Source of the DNA: Rhodospirillales bacterium
GTDB taxonomy: Bacteria; Pseudomonadota; Alphaproteobacteria; Bin95
DNA length: 48,900 nucleotides
Direction: 5' to 3'
Assembly: GCA_008081395.1 (NCBI GenBank)
Contig: VMCJ01000040.1
Coordinates: forward strand, 1-48,900
How positions within the stretch are numbered: position 1 is the first letter of the stretch; every line of letters begins with the position of its first letter. The position numbers were made by a program, and so were the translations under genes. Shown piece by piece: positions 29,855 to 39,041 of this stretch. The notes beneath the pieces were generated by a model. The model was not told the origin of the DNA. It did not search any database and saw only the letters and a list, made by a program, of their open reading frames with translations.

Positions 29855-30703
29855 ATGGTGCGCTGGAAAGTAGTTCTTATTGCCATTCTTTTGGCAGTCC
29901 CCTCCCATTCAAGGGCCTCACAGTTCAAGACAGAAGGAGGAGAGTTTTCCTATGTTGGATATATGGGTGGCATTAAAATCGGAAACGCAACTATAGGTGT
30001 TGCTTTAAAAACTGATGACTACTCGGTCAAACTTAACATGGAAACAGGCGGCATAGTTGGATGGTTCGTAAAATGGACTAACCTATCCGCTGTATTTGGG
30101 AAAATGAGTGCTGAAAATGAGGAGATATTTTCACCTGTCTCATACCAAAATCAGAGTGTATGGAAAGAAAAAAGGCGCTTAATTGAAATTGCTTTTGAAG
30201 CAGGAAAAACAGAAGTCCAGACCGCCATCCCGGATCCAATCAAGGATGAGGGCCGCAAGTCAATTTCAGTAACCGATTTAAAGAATGCTATTGATCCACT
30301 CACCGCTCTCATCAAAGTTGGAAAGACGATTGAGAAAACTGGTTCTTGTACATCCATACTCAAAATTTTTGATGGCAGACGACTTTTTCAGATCGAGATT
30401 GAGGACAAAGGATCAGCCGAAGTTAGCGTAACTCGCCGCGCTCCATTTGGTGGAAAAGCTCATCGGTGCGATTTTGTCTCCAAACAATTGGCTGGCTTTA
30501 AACCTAACAAGGAACCAAGTGAAAAAAGTGGAAGTTTCTATTTCAGACAGCTTGACGATAGTGCTGGCATTATGCCCGTTCAAATCAAGGCAGATTCAAG
30601 TTACGGGTCATTGATTATGCATCTAAAGCATTTCCAAAACCTAAAACCCGAAGTCATCAAACAAGCTAAACAGAAATCCCAAAACACAGGTCACGTCCAA
30701 TGA
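29855..30703 (+). CDS. DUF3108 domain-containing secreted protein
   Basis: Signal peptide then FSYVGYMGGIKIGNATIGVALKTDDYSVKLNMETGGIVGWFVKW; 282 aa; ATGA overlap with downstream gene. Confidence 0.78.
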   Translation: MVRWKVVLIAILLAVPSHSRASQFKTEGGEFSYVGYMGGIKIGNATIGVALKTDDYSVKLNMETGGIVGWFVKWTNLSAVFGKMSAENEEIFSPVSYQNQSVWKEKRRLIEIAFEAGKTEVQTAIPDPIKDEGRKSISVTDLKNAIDPLTALIKVGKTIEKTGSCTSILKIFDGRRLFQIEIEDKGSAEVSVTRRAPFGGKAHRCDFVSKQLAGFKPNKEPSEKSGSFYFRQLDDSAGIMPVQIKADSSYGSLIMHLKHFQNLKPEVIKQAKQKSQNTGHVQ

Positions 30704-31722
30704 TAAACCTTTTCAGTGACACACAAACCAAGCCCTCAGATGCTATGCGGAAAGCTATGGCTGCCGCGGAAGTTGGAGATGAACAACGAGGTGAAGATCC
30801 AACAGTTAACCTCCTCTGCGAACGTGTTGCAGAGTTACTTGGAAAGGAGGCTGCTATATTCTTACCTTCGGGCACAATGTGTAACGAGATTGCGTTATTG
30901 GTCCACTGTCGGCCGGGTGATGAAATCCTTTGCGATAAGACATCTCATATTCTGAACTACGAAGCCGGAGGCCCGGCAGCGTTAGCGGGTGCTGTTATGA
31001 CACCTATCGATGGTGATCGAGGAGTATACTCAGCAGACCAACTAAAGGCATATATCCGACCAGAACACCGATATGGCCCACGCACACGTGTGGTAGAAAT
31101 TGAAAACACCGCAAACATGGGTGGTGGTCGGATATGGCCAATAGATACGCTTAATGCCGTCACAAAATTAGCAAAAGCTAAGGGTCTAATCGTACATTTA
31201 GATGGTGCGCGACTTTTGAATGCTGTTGTAGCATCGCGAATACCGGCATCGGAGTATACCGCTTCTTGTGACAGTGCTTGGATTGATTTCTCTAAAGGAT
31301 TAGGAGCTCCAGTCGGCGCTGCGCTAGCAGGGTCAAAGGCATTTATCGAAGAAACATGGCGATGGAAGCAACGTCTGGGCGGGGCGATGCGCCAAGCTGG
31401 GATTATCGCAGCAGCTGCCCTTTACGGTCTTGACCATAACATCCCACTGCTCGCGAAAGACAATGAAAACGCTGCAATGTTTGCTGGCATAATCGCTGAT
31501 AGCCCTAAATTTATTGTAGACCCTACTTCGGTGGATACAAACATTGTTATTTTTGACCTTGCTGACGGCATGGATGCACAAGCCCTTTCCAGAAAACTGG
31601 AGGCAGAAGCAGGTATACTGATAGGTGCGATTGGTCCCTCAACACTCCGCGCAGTAACTCATTTAGACGTCAATGAAGCATCAGTTCGTTCTGCTGCGGA
31701 GCACTTGCTCCGTATTGTTTGA
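30700..31722 (+). CDS. ltaE: Low-specificity L-threonine aldolase
   Basis: FSDTQTKPSDAMRKAMAAAEVGDEQRGEDPTVNLL; PSGTMCNEIALLVHCRPGDEI; HLDGARLLNAVVAS; DFSKGLGAPVGAALAG. Confidence 0.93.
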   Translation: MINLFSDTQTKPSDAMRKAMAAAEVGDEQRGEDPTVNLLCERVAELLGKEAAIFLPSGTMCNEIALLVHCRPGDEILCDKTSHILNYEAGGPAALAGAVMTPIDGDRGVYSADQLKAYIRPEHRYGPRTRVVEIENTANMGGGRIWPIDTLNAVTKLAKAKGLIVHLDGARLLNAVVASRIPASEYTASCDSAWIDFSKGLGAPVGAALAGSKAFIEETWRWKQRLGGAMRQAGIIAAAALYGLDHNIPLLAKDNENAAMFAGIIADSPKFIVDPTSVDTNIVIFDLADGMDAQALSRKLEAEAGILIGAIGPSTLRAVTHLDVNEASVRSAAEHLLRIV

Positions 31723-31874
31723 AATCATTTGGAGGCTCATACCTGAAACCTGAATATTAACCGACTGAAGGTACGTTCTACTCACCAGGCCTGTGCAAGA
31801 AAATATGATCTCAAATCGGTCGCGCAGCACCCAGCGATTTACAAACTGGCACTTAAAGCCCTATATCCCGCGGT

Positions 31875-32732
31875 ATGTCTGACGCAAACTCACCCCTAAT
31901 GATACCTTTCGTGAAAATGCACGGTCTGGGCAACGATTTTGTTGTCATAGATGCTCGCGATCGCACATTTCAGCCGGACCACGCATTAGCTGCAGCAATT
32001 GCTGACCGTAGGCAAGGCGTTGGGTTCGACCAGATGCTGGTCATGCGACCTCCAACAGACCCTCGCGCCGATGTTTTTATGTCTATTTATAATGCCGATG
32101 GAGGTGAGGTAGAGGCGTGTGGTAATGGAACGCGCTGCGTGGCTCGACGAATAATGGCAGAGAGCGGTAAGTCTCGAGCGATTGTCCAAACCGTTGCGGG
32201 GCTCCTTGATGCGCACGCGGCACCAGATGATCTAGTCGCTGTCGATATGGGATACGTTCGCACTGAATGGAATGAAATCCCAATTAAGGAAGCCTGTGAT
32301 ACTTTGCATGTCCCTATAGAGCTAGGCCCACTATCCGACCCTGTCGCTGGAAATGTTGGAAATCCGCACGTCACATTTATTGTTGACGATATAGATACCG
32401 TTATGCTGTCAGAACTTGGGCCACAATTAGAGCATCACCCAAGTTTTCCGGAACGCGCAAACATAGGAATTGCGCAGGTCATTGATAGAAATAACGCGCG
32501 CTTGCGGGTATGGGAACGGGGCGTTGGCGAGACTAAGGCGTGCGGGACAGGAGCTTGTGCTGCAGCCGTAGCTCTGGCGCGACGAAATTTAACGGAACGA
32601 GAAGTCACAATAGAGCTTTTGGGTGGACCTCTTGAACTTTCTTGGCGGCCAGATGGACATATCATCATGACTGGACCCGCATCATCTAGTTTCATTGGTG
32701 CATTTGATGCAGCTGAGCTAATGCGGCGATGA
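31875..32732 (+). CDS. dapF: Diaminopimelate epimerase
   Basis: FVKMHGLGNDFVVIDARD; YNADGGEVEACGNGTRCVA; GVGETKACGTGACAAAVA (both catalytic Cys). Confidence 0.98.
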   Translation: MSDANSPLMIPFVKMHGLGNDFVVIDARDRTFQPDHALAAAIADRRQGVGFDQMLVMRPPTDPRADVFMSIYNADGGEVEACGNGTRCVARRIMAESGKSRAIVQTVAGLLDAHAAPDDLVAVDMGYVRTEWNEIPIKEACDTLHVPIELGPLSDPVAGNVGNPHVTFIVDDIDTVMLSELGPQLEHHPSFPERANIGIAQVIDRNNARLRVWERGVGETKACGTGACAAAVALARRNLTEREVTIELLGGPLELSWRPDGHIIMTGPASSSFIGAFDAAELMRR

Positions 32733-34009
32733 ATATTTCTCAGACAGAGCATATCACCACAAAAGTAGAAACATTTGGGTGCCGCCTTAATGCATATGAG
32801 AGCCAGGTAGTGCTTGAACACCTGGAGGCCGCAGGGCAACGCAACATAATTGTGTTCAATACATGCGCAGTTACAGCTGAGTCTGAGCGGCAGGCACGCC
32901 AAGCTATTCGACGGGCCCGCCGTGAAACACCTGATGCTCAGATAATCGTTACCGGCTGCGCCGCCCAAATTTCCCCCGAAATTTGGTCCGCGATGCCTGA
33001 AGTAGACCGAGTAATCGGAAACCTGGAAAAGATGGAGGCAAGCACATGGAGCCAAAGCGCTTTAGCTAAAGAAAGCCTCGTTGTAAGTGACATTATGCAG
33101 GCAAAAGAGACTGCAAAACATCTAATCTCAGGGTTTGGCGGCAAGGCTCGCGCTTTTGTCGAAATTCAACAAGGATGCGATCACAGATGCACTTTTTGTA
33201 TAATTCCCTATGGTCGCGGTAACAGCAGAAGTGCACCGATAGGGGTAATATCTAGGCAAGTTCAAGCTCTAGTAGAGGCAGGAGTAGCTGAAATTGCTTT
33301 CACTGGAGTGGACATAACATCGTTCGGTGGAGACTTGCCTGGAAAGCCCTCACTGGGTCAATTGGCACGTCGAGTCCTCACTCAAGTTCCTGACTTAAAG
33401 CGCCTTCGTCTCTCATCTATTGATCCCGCAGAAGTTGATGATGACCTGTTAAACTTGATAGCGGAAGAGCCTCGACTCGCGGGCCACCTACACCTCTCTC
33501 TTCAGGCAGGCTCCAACCTAATCCTAAAAAGGATGAAACGCCGTCATTTAATCGAGGATGCCAAGAAACTGGTTGACTGTGTCAGGAAAGTTCGCCCTGA
33601 GATAGTATTCGGAGCAGACTTGATCGCAGGGTTTCCTACTGAAACTGATCAACTGTTTGAAGAGACGCTTAATCATGTGCACGAACTTAATTTAACTTGG
33701 CTGCATGTGTTCCCCTATTCGCCAAGGCCCGGCACTCCTGCTGCACGGATGCCACAAGTGCCCCGCGGGGTTATCAAAAACCGAGCAGCTATCTTGCGCG
33801 AATTAGGAAACTCGCAGTCGACAAAGTACCTGCAATCTCAGGTGGGAAAAAAGTTCAAACCTATTATGGAGACAGCCCATAGAGGACGTGCTGAGAGCTT
33901 CGCCGAAATAGAAATAGAAGAAGCCCAAAAGATTGGTGAAATGCCAATGGTTCATATAACAGGCATTAAAGATGGTCGCCTGCTTGGGACTGTGGAGAAC
34001 TCCGTATGA
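32729..34009 (+). CDS. mtaB: tRNA (N6-L-threonylcarbamoyladenosine(37)-C(2))-methylthiotransferase MtaB
   Basis: TFGCRLNAYES; FNTCAVTAESERQARQAIRR; radical SAM QQGCDHRCTFCIIPYGRGNSRS. Confidence 0.96.
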   Translation: MNISQTEHITTKVETFGCRLNAYESQVVLEHLEAAGQRNIIVFNTCAVTAESERQARQAIRRARRETPDAQIIVTGCAAQISPEIWSAMPEVDRVIGNLEKMEASTWSQSALAKESLVVSDIMQAKETAKHLISGFGGKARAFVEIQQGCDHRCTFCIIPYGRGNSRSAPIGVISRQVQALVEAGVAEIAFTGVDITSFGGDLPGKPSLGQLARRVLTQVPDLKRLRLSSIDPAEVDDDLLNLIAEEPRLAGHLHLSLQAGSNLILKRMKRRHLIEDAKKLVDCVRKVRPEIVFGADLIAGFPTETDQLFEETLNHVHELNLTWLHVFPYSPRPGTPAARMPQVPRGVIKNRAAILRELGNSQSTKYLQSQVGKKFKPIMETAHRGRAESFAEIEIEEAQKIGEMPMVHITGIKDGRLLGTVENSV

Positions 34010-34914
34010 GTTGGTTTGAACGGCTTAAAAAAGGCTTAACAAAAACTTCATCTAAACTAACACAGAATGTCGTAGCCGCAGTTGATGGTCGCAAGCTTGA
34101 TCAAGAAGCGATCGAGCAACTCGAAGACGCCCTAATTATGTCGGATATGGGGCCATCGGTAGCAGCCCAGCTGATCGAAAGCTTGGATGATATGCGCGGA
34201 AGAACCGTGAGCGATACTGAGGTTCGCGAGCGGATTTCTCAAGAAGTGACCCGCATTTTAGAGAGGGTCGCTGAGCCTATTGATCTCTCCCAAAACAAGA
34301 AACCATTTGTCATTCTTGTCATTGGAGTCAACGGCACTGGAAAAACTACAACAATTGGAAAACTAGCTTCAGCATTAAAAAATTCCGGCGAAAAAGTAAT
34401 GATCGCAGCGGGCGATACATTCAGAGCTGCCGCGGTGGAACAACTTCAAATATGGGGAGAAAGAGCTGGAGTTCCTGTCGTAACCCAAGATAACGGATCA
34501 GATGCTGCGAGCCTTGCCTTCGAAGCAATACAAAAGGCGAAAGACGAAAACATCGACGTGCTGTTAATTGATACTGCAGGACGGCTGCACAATAAATCCA
34601 ACTTAATGGATGAACTAAAAAAGATCGTCAGAGTTATTAAGAAAATAGACCCATCGGCACCTCATGAGACTTTACTCACACTGGATGCAACCACAGGTCA
34701 AAACGCTCTTAGCCAAGTAAAAGTTTTTGGAGAGATGGCTAACGTAACAGGCCTAGCTCTTACAAAACTCGATGGCACGGCAAAAGGCGGCGTCGTAATA
34801 TCCCTGGCCAAGGCTTACGACATACCGGTTCGCTTGATAGGAGTTGGTGAGGGTCAAGAGGACATGCAGCCATTCCAACCCAGGGAATTCGCGAGAGGAC
34901 TTTTAGGCCTTTAA
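34006..34914 (+). CDS. ftsY: Signal recognition particle receptor FtsY
   Basis: GVNGTGKTTTIGKLA; AGDTFRAAAVEQLQIWGER; DTAGRLHNKSNLMDELKK; TKLDGTAKGGVV; C-terminal PFQPREFARGLLGL. Confidence 0.97.
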   Translation: MSWFERLKKGLTKTSSKLTQNVVAAVDGRKLDQEAIEQLEDALIMSDMGPSVAAQLIESLDDMRGRTVSDTEVRERISQEVTRILERVAEPIDLSQNKKPFVILVIGVNGTGKTTTIGKLASALKNSGEKVMIAAGDTFRAAAVEQLQIWGERAGVPVVTQDNGSDAASLAFEAIQKAKDENIDVLLIDTAGRLHNKSNLMDELKKIVRVIKKIDPSAPHETLLTLDATTGQNALSQVKVFGEMANVTGLALTKLDGTAKGGVVISLAKAYDIPVRLIGVGEGQEDMQPFQPREFARGLLGL

Positions 34915-34951
34915 CTATCTCGTGGATCTCAGTTAATGGATCATAGATAGC
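34914..34951. terminator. Imperfect inverted repeat between convergent ftsY and epimerase genes, possible bidirectional terminator
   Basis: ACTATCT...AGATAGCT arms with inner GATC/GATC pairing; no clear U-tract. Confidence 0.3.
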
Positions 34952-34979
34952 TAAAAAGGTCCCTCTATTGGTCGCACCG

Positions 34980-35933
34980 TTAGTCAGCTTGCTTGTAGTT
35001 AGTGTACTGACCCTGATTTCTGAAACGTACAAGATAGTCAGGAACTTCGGCGGCTATCGCTGTTGCGTCTAGGCCTAAGTCTGCGAGTGTAAGCGCCCCC
35101 TCATTAACCACATTATGTTTGCGCAACAAAATAAGTTGGTCCCGAGTCAACGGAGGAGCTGGGAGAAACTCCATGATAGCAGCCAAAGGCTTTAAAAAAG
35201 GCGCAGGCACAGGAACAAGCGCACGCGAACGCCCAGTCTCTGAAAGAATGTATTCAAGAAGCGCCTTGAAACTTAAGACTTCAGGTCCCCCCAACTCATA
35301 GGTTTTCCCTGAAGCCCCTTCATTTTCGAGTGCTGCCATTACAGCATCAGCAACATCTCCAACATATACAGGTTGGAATTTAGTTCTGCCTCCATCCACA
35401 AGTGGTAACGCAGGAGCCATACGCGCCATTGCTGCAAACCTATTGAAAAAGTCGTCTTCGGGACCGAAGACTACACTTGGGCGAAGAATTACACTCTCAG
35501 GGATTGCAGAGCGAACAGCCTCCTCTCCTAGAAACTTGCTTCTTGCATAGGCACTTGCACTGTCCCCATCAGCGCCAATCGCCGAAACATGGACCATATT
35601 CTGAATTCCTGCAGCAGATGCAGCATTAGCAATATTTTCCGGTCCCTGAACATGAGCCATCCGAAAGCTCTGGCGTCCGCCTTCAGAGAGAATTCCAACC
35701 AAATTCACCACTGCATCAGAGCCTTCAACAGCAACCCGAATTGAGTCGGCATTACCAATGGAAACTTTGAATGGAGCAACCTGTCCTACAGCACCCATTG
35801 GCTTGAGAAATTTTGCACCCTCTGGATCGCGGGTGGCCACCCGGACGCGGGCGCCCTTAGCCGCTAATCTTTTTACAACGTATCGACCGATAAAACCCGA
35901 CCCACCAAATACTGTAACCAGTCGTCCCTGCAT
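34980..35933 (-). CDS. NAD(P)-binding protein, complex I NDUFA9 subunit family
   Basis: VTVFGGSGFIGRYVVKRLAAKGARVRVATRDPEGAKFLKPMGAVGQV; RPSVVFGPEDDFFNRFAAMA; YELGGPEVLSFKALLEYIL. Confidence 0.92.
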   Translation of the reverse strand: MQGRLVTVFGGSGFIGRYVVKRLAAKGARVRVATRDPEGAKFLKPMGAVGQVAPFKVSIGNADSIRVAVEGSDAVVNLVGILSEGGRQSFRMAHVQGPENIANAASAAGIQNMVHVSAIGADGDSASAYARSKFLGEEAVRSAIPESVILRPSVVFGPEDDFFNRFAAMARMAPALPLVDGGRTKFQPVYVGDVADAVMAALENEGASGKTYELGGPEVLSFKALLEYILSETGRSRALVPVPAPFLKPLAAIMEFLPAPPLTRDQLILLRKHNVVNEGALTLADLGLDATAIAAEVPDYLVRFRNQGQYTNYKQAD

Positions 35934-36042
35934 TCCGTCTCAACCCTCAGCCAGAAATAAATTTAACCACTTATATACATCGATAAGCATCTTATTGGCG
36001 ACTACTCTTGCGATGCTTTCAATAAGCTTCTATCCGAAACTC

Positions 36043-37236
36043 ATGACTAATGCACCCATTCCTCAAATTCGCCTTCTCCCAAAACGCCACCGGCGCGTAA
36101 AAATGGGACACCCTTGGATTTACTCTAACGAAATTGAGATGACCTCGGAGGCCAAAAGTTTAACCCCAGGTAGTGTTGTAAATTTTAAGAATGCTTCAAA
36201 CGATCTATTCGGAACTGGGTTCTTTAACCCAAAACCATTGGTGGTAGGAAGAATTCTCTCAAATGAGGTCAATGTACCTATTGATGAGCAATTCATACTT
36301 GAACGACTAACCCAAGCTTGCACTTTGCGAGATAGGTTATTTAGAGAGCCATTTTATCGATTGATACATGCCGAGGCCGATGGAATGCCCGGAGTAATCA
36401 TGGACCGATATGATGACACGATAGTTGTACAGATAAACTCTGCTGGCTTTAATTTGTTAGAAAGCGAAATTCAAAGTGCTTTAAAGCGACTACTTAATCC
36501 CAAGACAATCATTATTCAGAAAAGTTCAGCTGCAAGATCGTTGGAAGGGCTGTCTTCAGAAACAGATAAAGTTTTGGGAAAAGTTTCAGAACACACTGAG
36601 TTAATGGAAAACGGGCTGGTTTTTATAACGGACCTAAAAAATGGGCAGAAGACTGGATGGTTTTATGACCAGCGCGGCAACCGAGCTGCTGTAGCTGCCA
36701 TCGCATCAGGAGCTCGCGTACTAGATTGTTATTGTTATCTGGGTGGCTTCGGGATTAACGCTGCAGCCGCAGGCGCTGAATCGGTGACAATGGTAGATCG
36801 CTCTGAAAGTGCGCTTTCTCTGGCAGAAGCTGCAGCGGACCGAAACGGGCTAGGCAGAATATGCAATTTTGAACGTGATGAGGCATTTACTTTTCTTGAA
36901 AAAGCTCTGTCACAAGGGAAACGTTGGGATGTTGTCATTGTAGACCCCCCAGCGTTTGTAAAAAGTCGTAAAGACTTAGCTGCGGGCCTCCGTGGTTATC
37001 GCAAACTCTTACGCCTCGCAGCTCTACTGGTAGAACCAGGAGGCTTTCTTTTTGCAGCCTCATGCTCACATAACGTTGATGAAAAGGCATTCAGCGAGCA
37101 AGTGCGCCATGGGTTAGCCGATGCAGGACGCAACGGTCGCCTACTGCGCACCGGTGGCGCTGCACCCGATCATCCAATACACCCTTTTCTGGCTGAAAGT
37201 GCTTATCTTTGCAGTGAACTACTGCAGCTTGATTGA
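36043..37236 (+). CDS. Class I SAM-dependent rRNA methyltransferase, RlmI-like
   Basis: Start MTNAPIPQIRLLPKRHRRVKMGHPWIYSNEIE (PUA region); VLDCYCYLGGFGINAAAAGAESVTMVDRSE; VIVDPPAFVKSRKDLAAGLRGYRKL. Confidence 0.92.
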   Translation: MTNAPIPQIRLLPKRHRRVKMGHPWIYSNEIEMTSEAKSLTPGSVVNFKNASNDLFGTGFFNPKPLVVGRILSNEVNVPIDEQFILERLTQACTLRDRLFREPFYRLIHAEADGMPGVIMDRYDDTIVVQINSAGFNLLESEIQSALKRLLNPKTIIIQKSSAARSLEGLSSETDKVLGKVSEHTELMENGLVFITDLKNGQKTGWFYDQRGNRAAVAAIASGARVLDCYCYLGGFGINAAAAGAESVTMVDRSESALSLAEAAADRNGLGRICNFERDEAFTFLEKALSQGKRWDVVIVDPPAFVKSRKDLAAGLRGYRKLLRLAALLVEPGGFLFAASCSHNVDEKAFSEQVRHGLADAGRNGRLLRTGGAAPDHPIHPFLAESAYLCSELLQLD

Positions 37237-37311
37237 TGCCCGAACTGTTGCGCAAGCGCAAAAACCTGCCTAGCGTTTATTCCAGCGGAAGTAGAAATAG
37301 GGTTTTGCGCC

Positions 37312-39027
37312 ATGCATGATATCGTTATTCGCAATGGAACAATAATCGATGGAACCGGTGCACCGAGCTATGTCGGTGATATTGCTATCAGTGGTGATCA
37401 GATAGCCCAGGTTGGAGGAGAAATCGGACCTGGAAAGCGAGAGATAGATGCAAATGGAAAATTAGTAACACCTGGTTTCGTTGATGTGCATACCCACTAT
37501 GACGGCCAAGCCACATGGGATCCTATGCTAACGCCCTCTTCTTGGCATGGCGTTACCACAATCCTTTTTGGCAATTGTGGCGTAGGCTTTGCACCTTGCC
37601 GCCCCCAAGATCATGAAGCTTTGATCGACCTCATGGAAGGTGTCGAAGACATTCCTGGCATTGTACTGTCCGAAGGACTTAAATGGGATTGGGAAAGTTT
37701 TCCCGAGTATTTAGATGCACTGGAGAAACAGGAGCGTGTAATCGATATCGGTGCTCAGATGCCCCATCATCCTTTACGGGTTTACGTAATGGGGGAGCGT
37801 GCAATTAATTTTGAAGATGCAACGGCAGATGATATTGCCGAAATGCGAAAACTTACGGAAGAAGCATTGCAAGCTGGAGCCTTCGGCTTCACTACCTCGC
37901 GAACCGAGTCCCACCGAACTACAAAAGGCGAACGAGTCCCTGGCCGATATGCTGCTGCCGATGAGCTCATTGGCATTGGTGAAGCATTCAAGAGCGTCGA
38001 CCACGGCGCATATGGCATGCTAAATGATTTTGAGGACGAAGAAGCTGAATTCCAATGGATCGAAACTATTGGAAAAGAAACAGGCCGGCCTCTCTGGTTC
38101 CTTCTGACAGACCGATATTCGGACCCTGAACGCTGGCGTCGTCTCATGAAAGGAGCTCACAAAGCTCGTGACGGCGGGGCCAATGTAACCGCTCAGATTG
38201 CTGGGCGTGCTGTTGGTATTATTTTGGGTTTCTCTACCTCACTGACGCCGTTCAGTGGACGTCCAACTTTTGCTGCACTCGATGGAGTGCCTCAAGCTGA
38301 GAGACTACAAAAGCTAAAAGATCCCGGGGTTCGGGCTCAAATTCTTTCAGAGGAAAATTCAGACGAACTTCTTTCGCGGCTTCCTCCTCTGCAAAGAGCT
38401 ATCGCAAATCGATGGGACCGTATGTACATTCTGAATGACCCGCCAGAATATGAACCCAAACCTGAGGCTGCAGTTCAGGAAGCAGCAAAGATTGCAGGGA
38501 AGTCACCACAAGAATTTGTTTATGACTTTATGGCAGAGGGTGATGGAGGTGGGATGGTGCTTTTTCCCGTTACTAATTTTGTCACCGGGGATTTAGAGCC
38601 AGTTCACGAAATGATGCAGGATGAAGCAACAATCGTGGGTTTAGGTGATGGAGGTGCCCATTGCGGTCAAATATGCGACGCTTCAATGCCCACGTTTATG
38701 CTTACTCACTGGACACGAGACCGAACTCGAGGAGGAAAATTCCCCATTGAATGGGCAGTCCGCCGCCTTACCAGCGAAACCGCTGATTTTTTTGGTTTCA
38801 AGGACCGAGGACGTCTTGCGAAGGGTTTGAAGGCGGACGTCAACATTATTGACTACGATGCTCTTCAAATCCGTCGGCCAGAAGTCATTTTTGATCTTCC
38901 AGCAGGTGGGCGCAGGCTAGTTCAAAAAGCCGAGGGCTATGAAATGACAATCGTATCTGGAGTGCCAGTGTTCGAAAACGGCAAACATACTGGGGCTCTA
39001 CCCGGCAAGCTGGTTCGAGCTGGCTAA
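37312..39027 (+). CDS. N-acyl-D-amino-acid deacylase / amidohydrolase family protein
   Basis: HDIVIRNGTIIDGTGAPSYVGDIAISGDQIAQVG; GFVDVHTHYDGQATWDP; VTTILFGNCGVGFAPC; GDGGAHCGQICDASMPTFMLTHW. Confidence 0.93.
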   Translation: MHDIVIRNGTIIDGTGAPSYVGDIAISGDQIAQVGGEIGPGKREIDANGKLVTPGFVDVHTHYDGQATWDPMLTPSSWHGVTTILFGNCGVGFAPCRPQDHEALIDLMEGVEDIPGIVLSEGLKWDWESFPEYLDALEKQERVIDIGAQMPHHPLRVYVMGERAINFEDATADDIAEMRKLTEEALQAGAFGFTTSRTESHRTTKGERVPGRYAAADELIGIGEAFKSVDHGAYGMLNDFEDEEAEFQWIETIGKETGRPLWFLLTDRYSDPERWRRLMKGAHKARDGGANVTAQIAGRAVGIILGFSTSLTPFSGRPTFAALDGVPQAERLQKLKDPGVRAQILSEENSDELLSRLPPLQRAIANRWDRMYILNDPPEYEPKPEAAVQEAAKIAGKSPQEFVYDFMAEGDGGGMVLFPVTNFVTGDLEPVHEMMQDEATIVGLGDGGAHCGQICDASMPTFMLTHWTRDRTRGGKFPIEWAVRRLTSETADFFGFKDRGRLAKGLKADVNIIDYDALQIRRPEVIFDLPAGGRRLVQKAEGYEMTIVSGVPVFENGKHTGALPGKLVRAG

Positions 39028-39041
39028 CTTGTCATCCCGCA

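Noticed and set aside
32435-33055. 206-aa minus-strand ORF
   Set aside because: Spans the dapF-mtaB junction in antisense; both sense genes are unequivocal.
35758-36042. N-terminal extension of the RlmI-like ORF
   Set aside because: Antisense to the NDUFA9-like gene's start; the PUA-like domain begins at MTNAP (36043), which I took as the true start.
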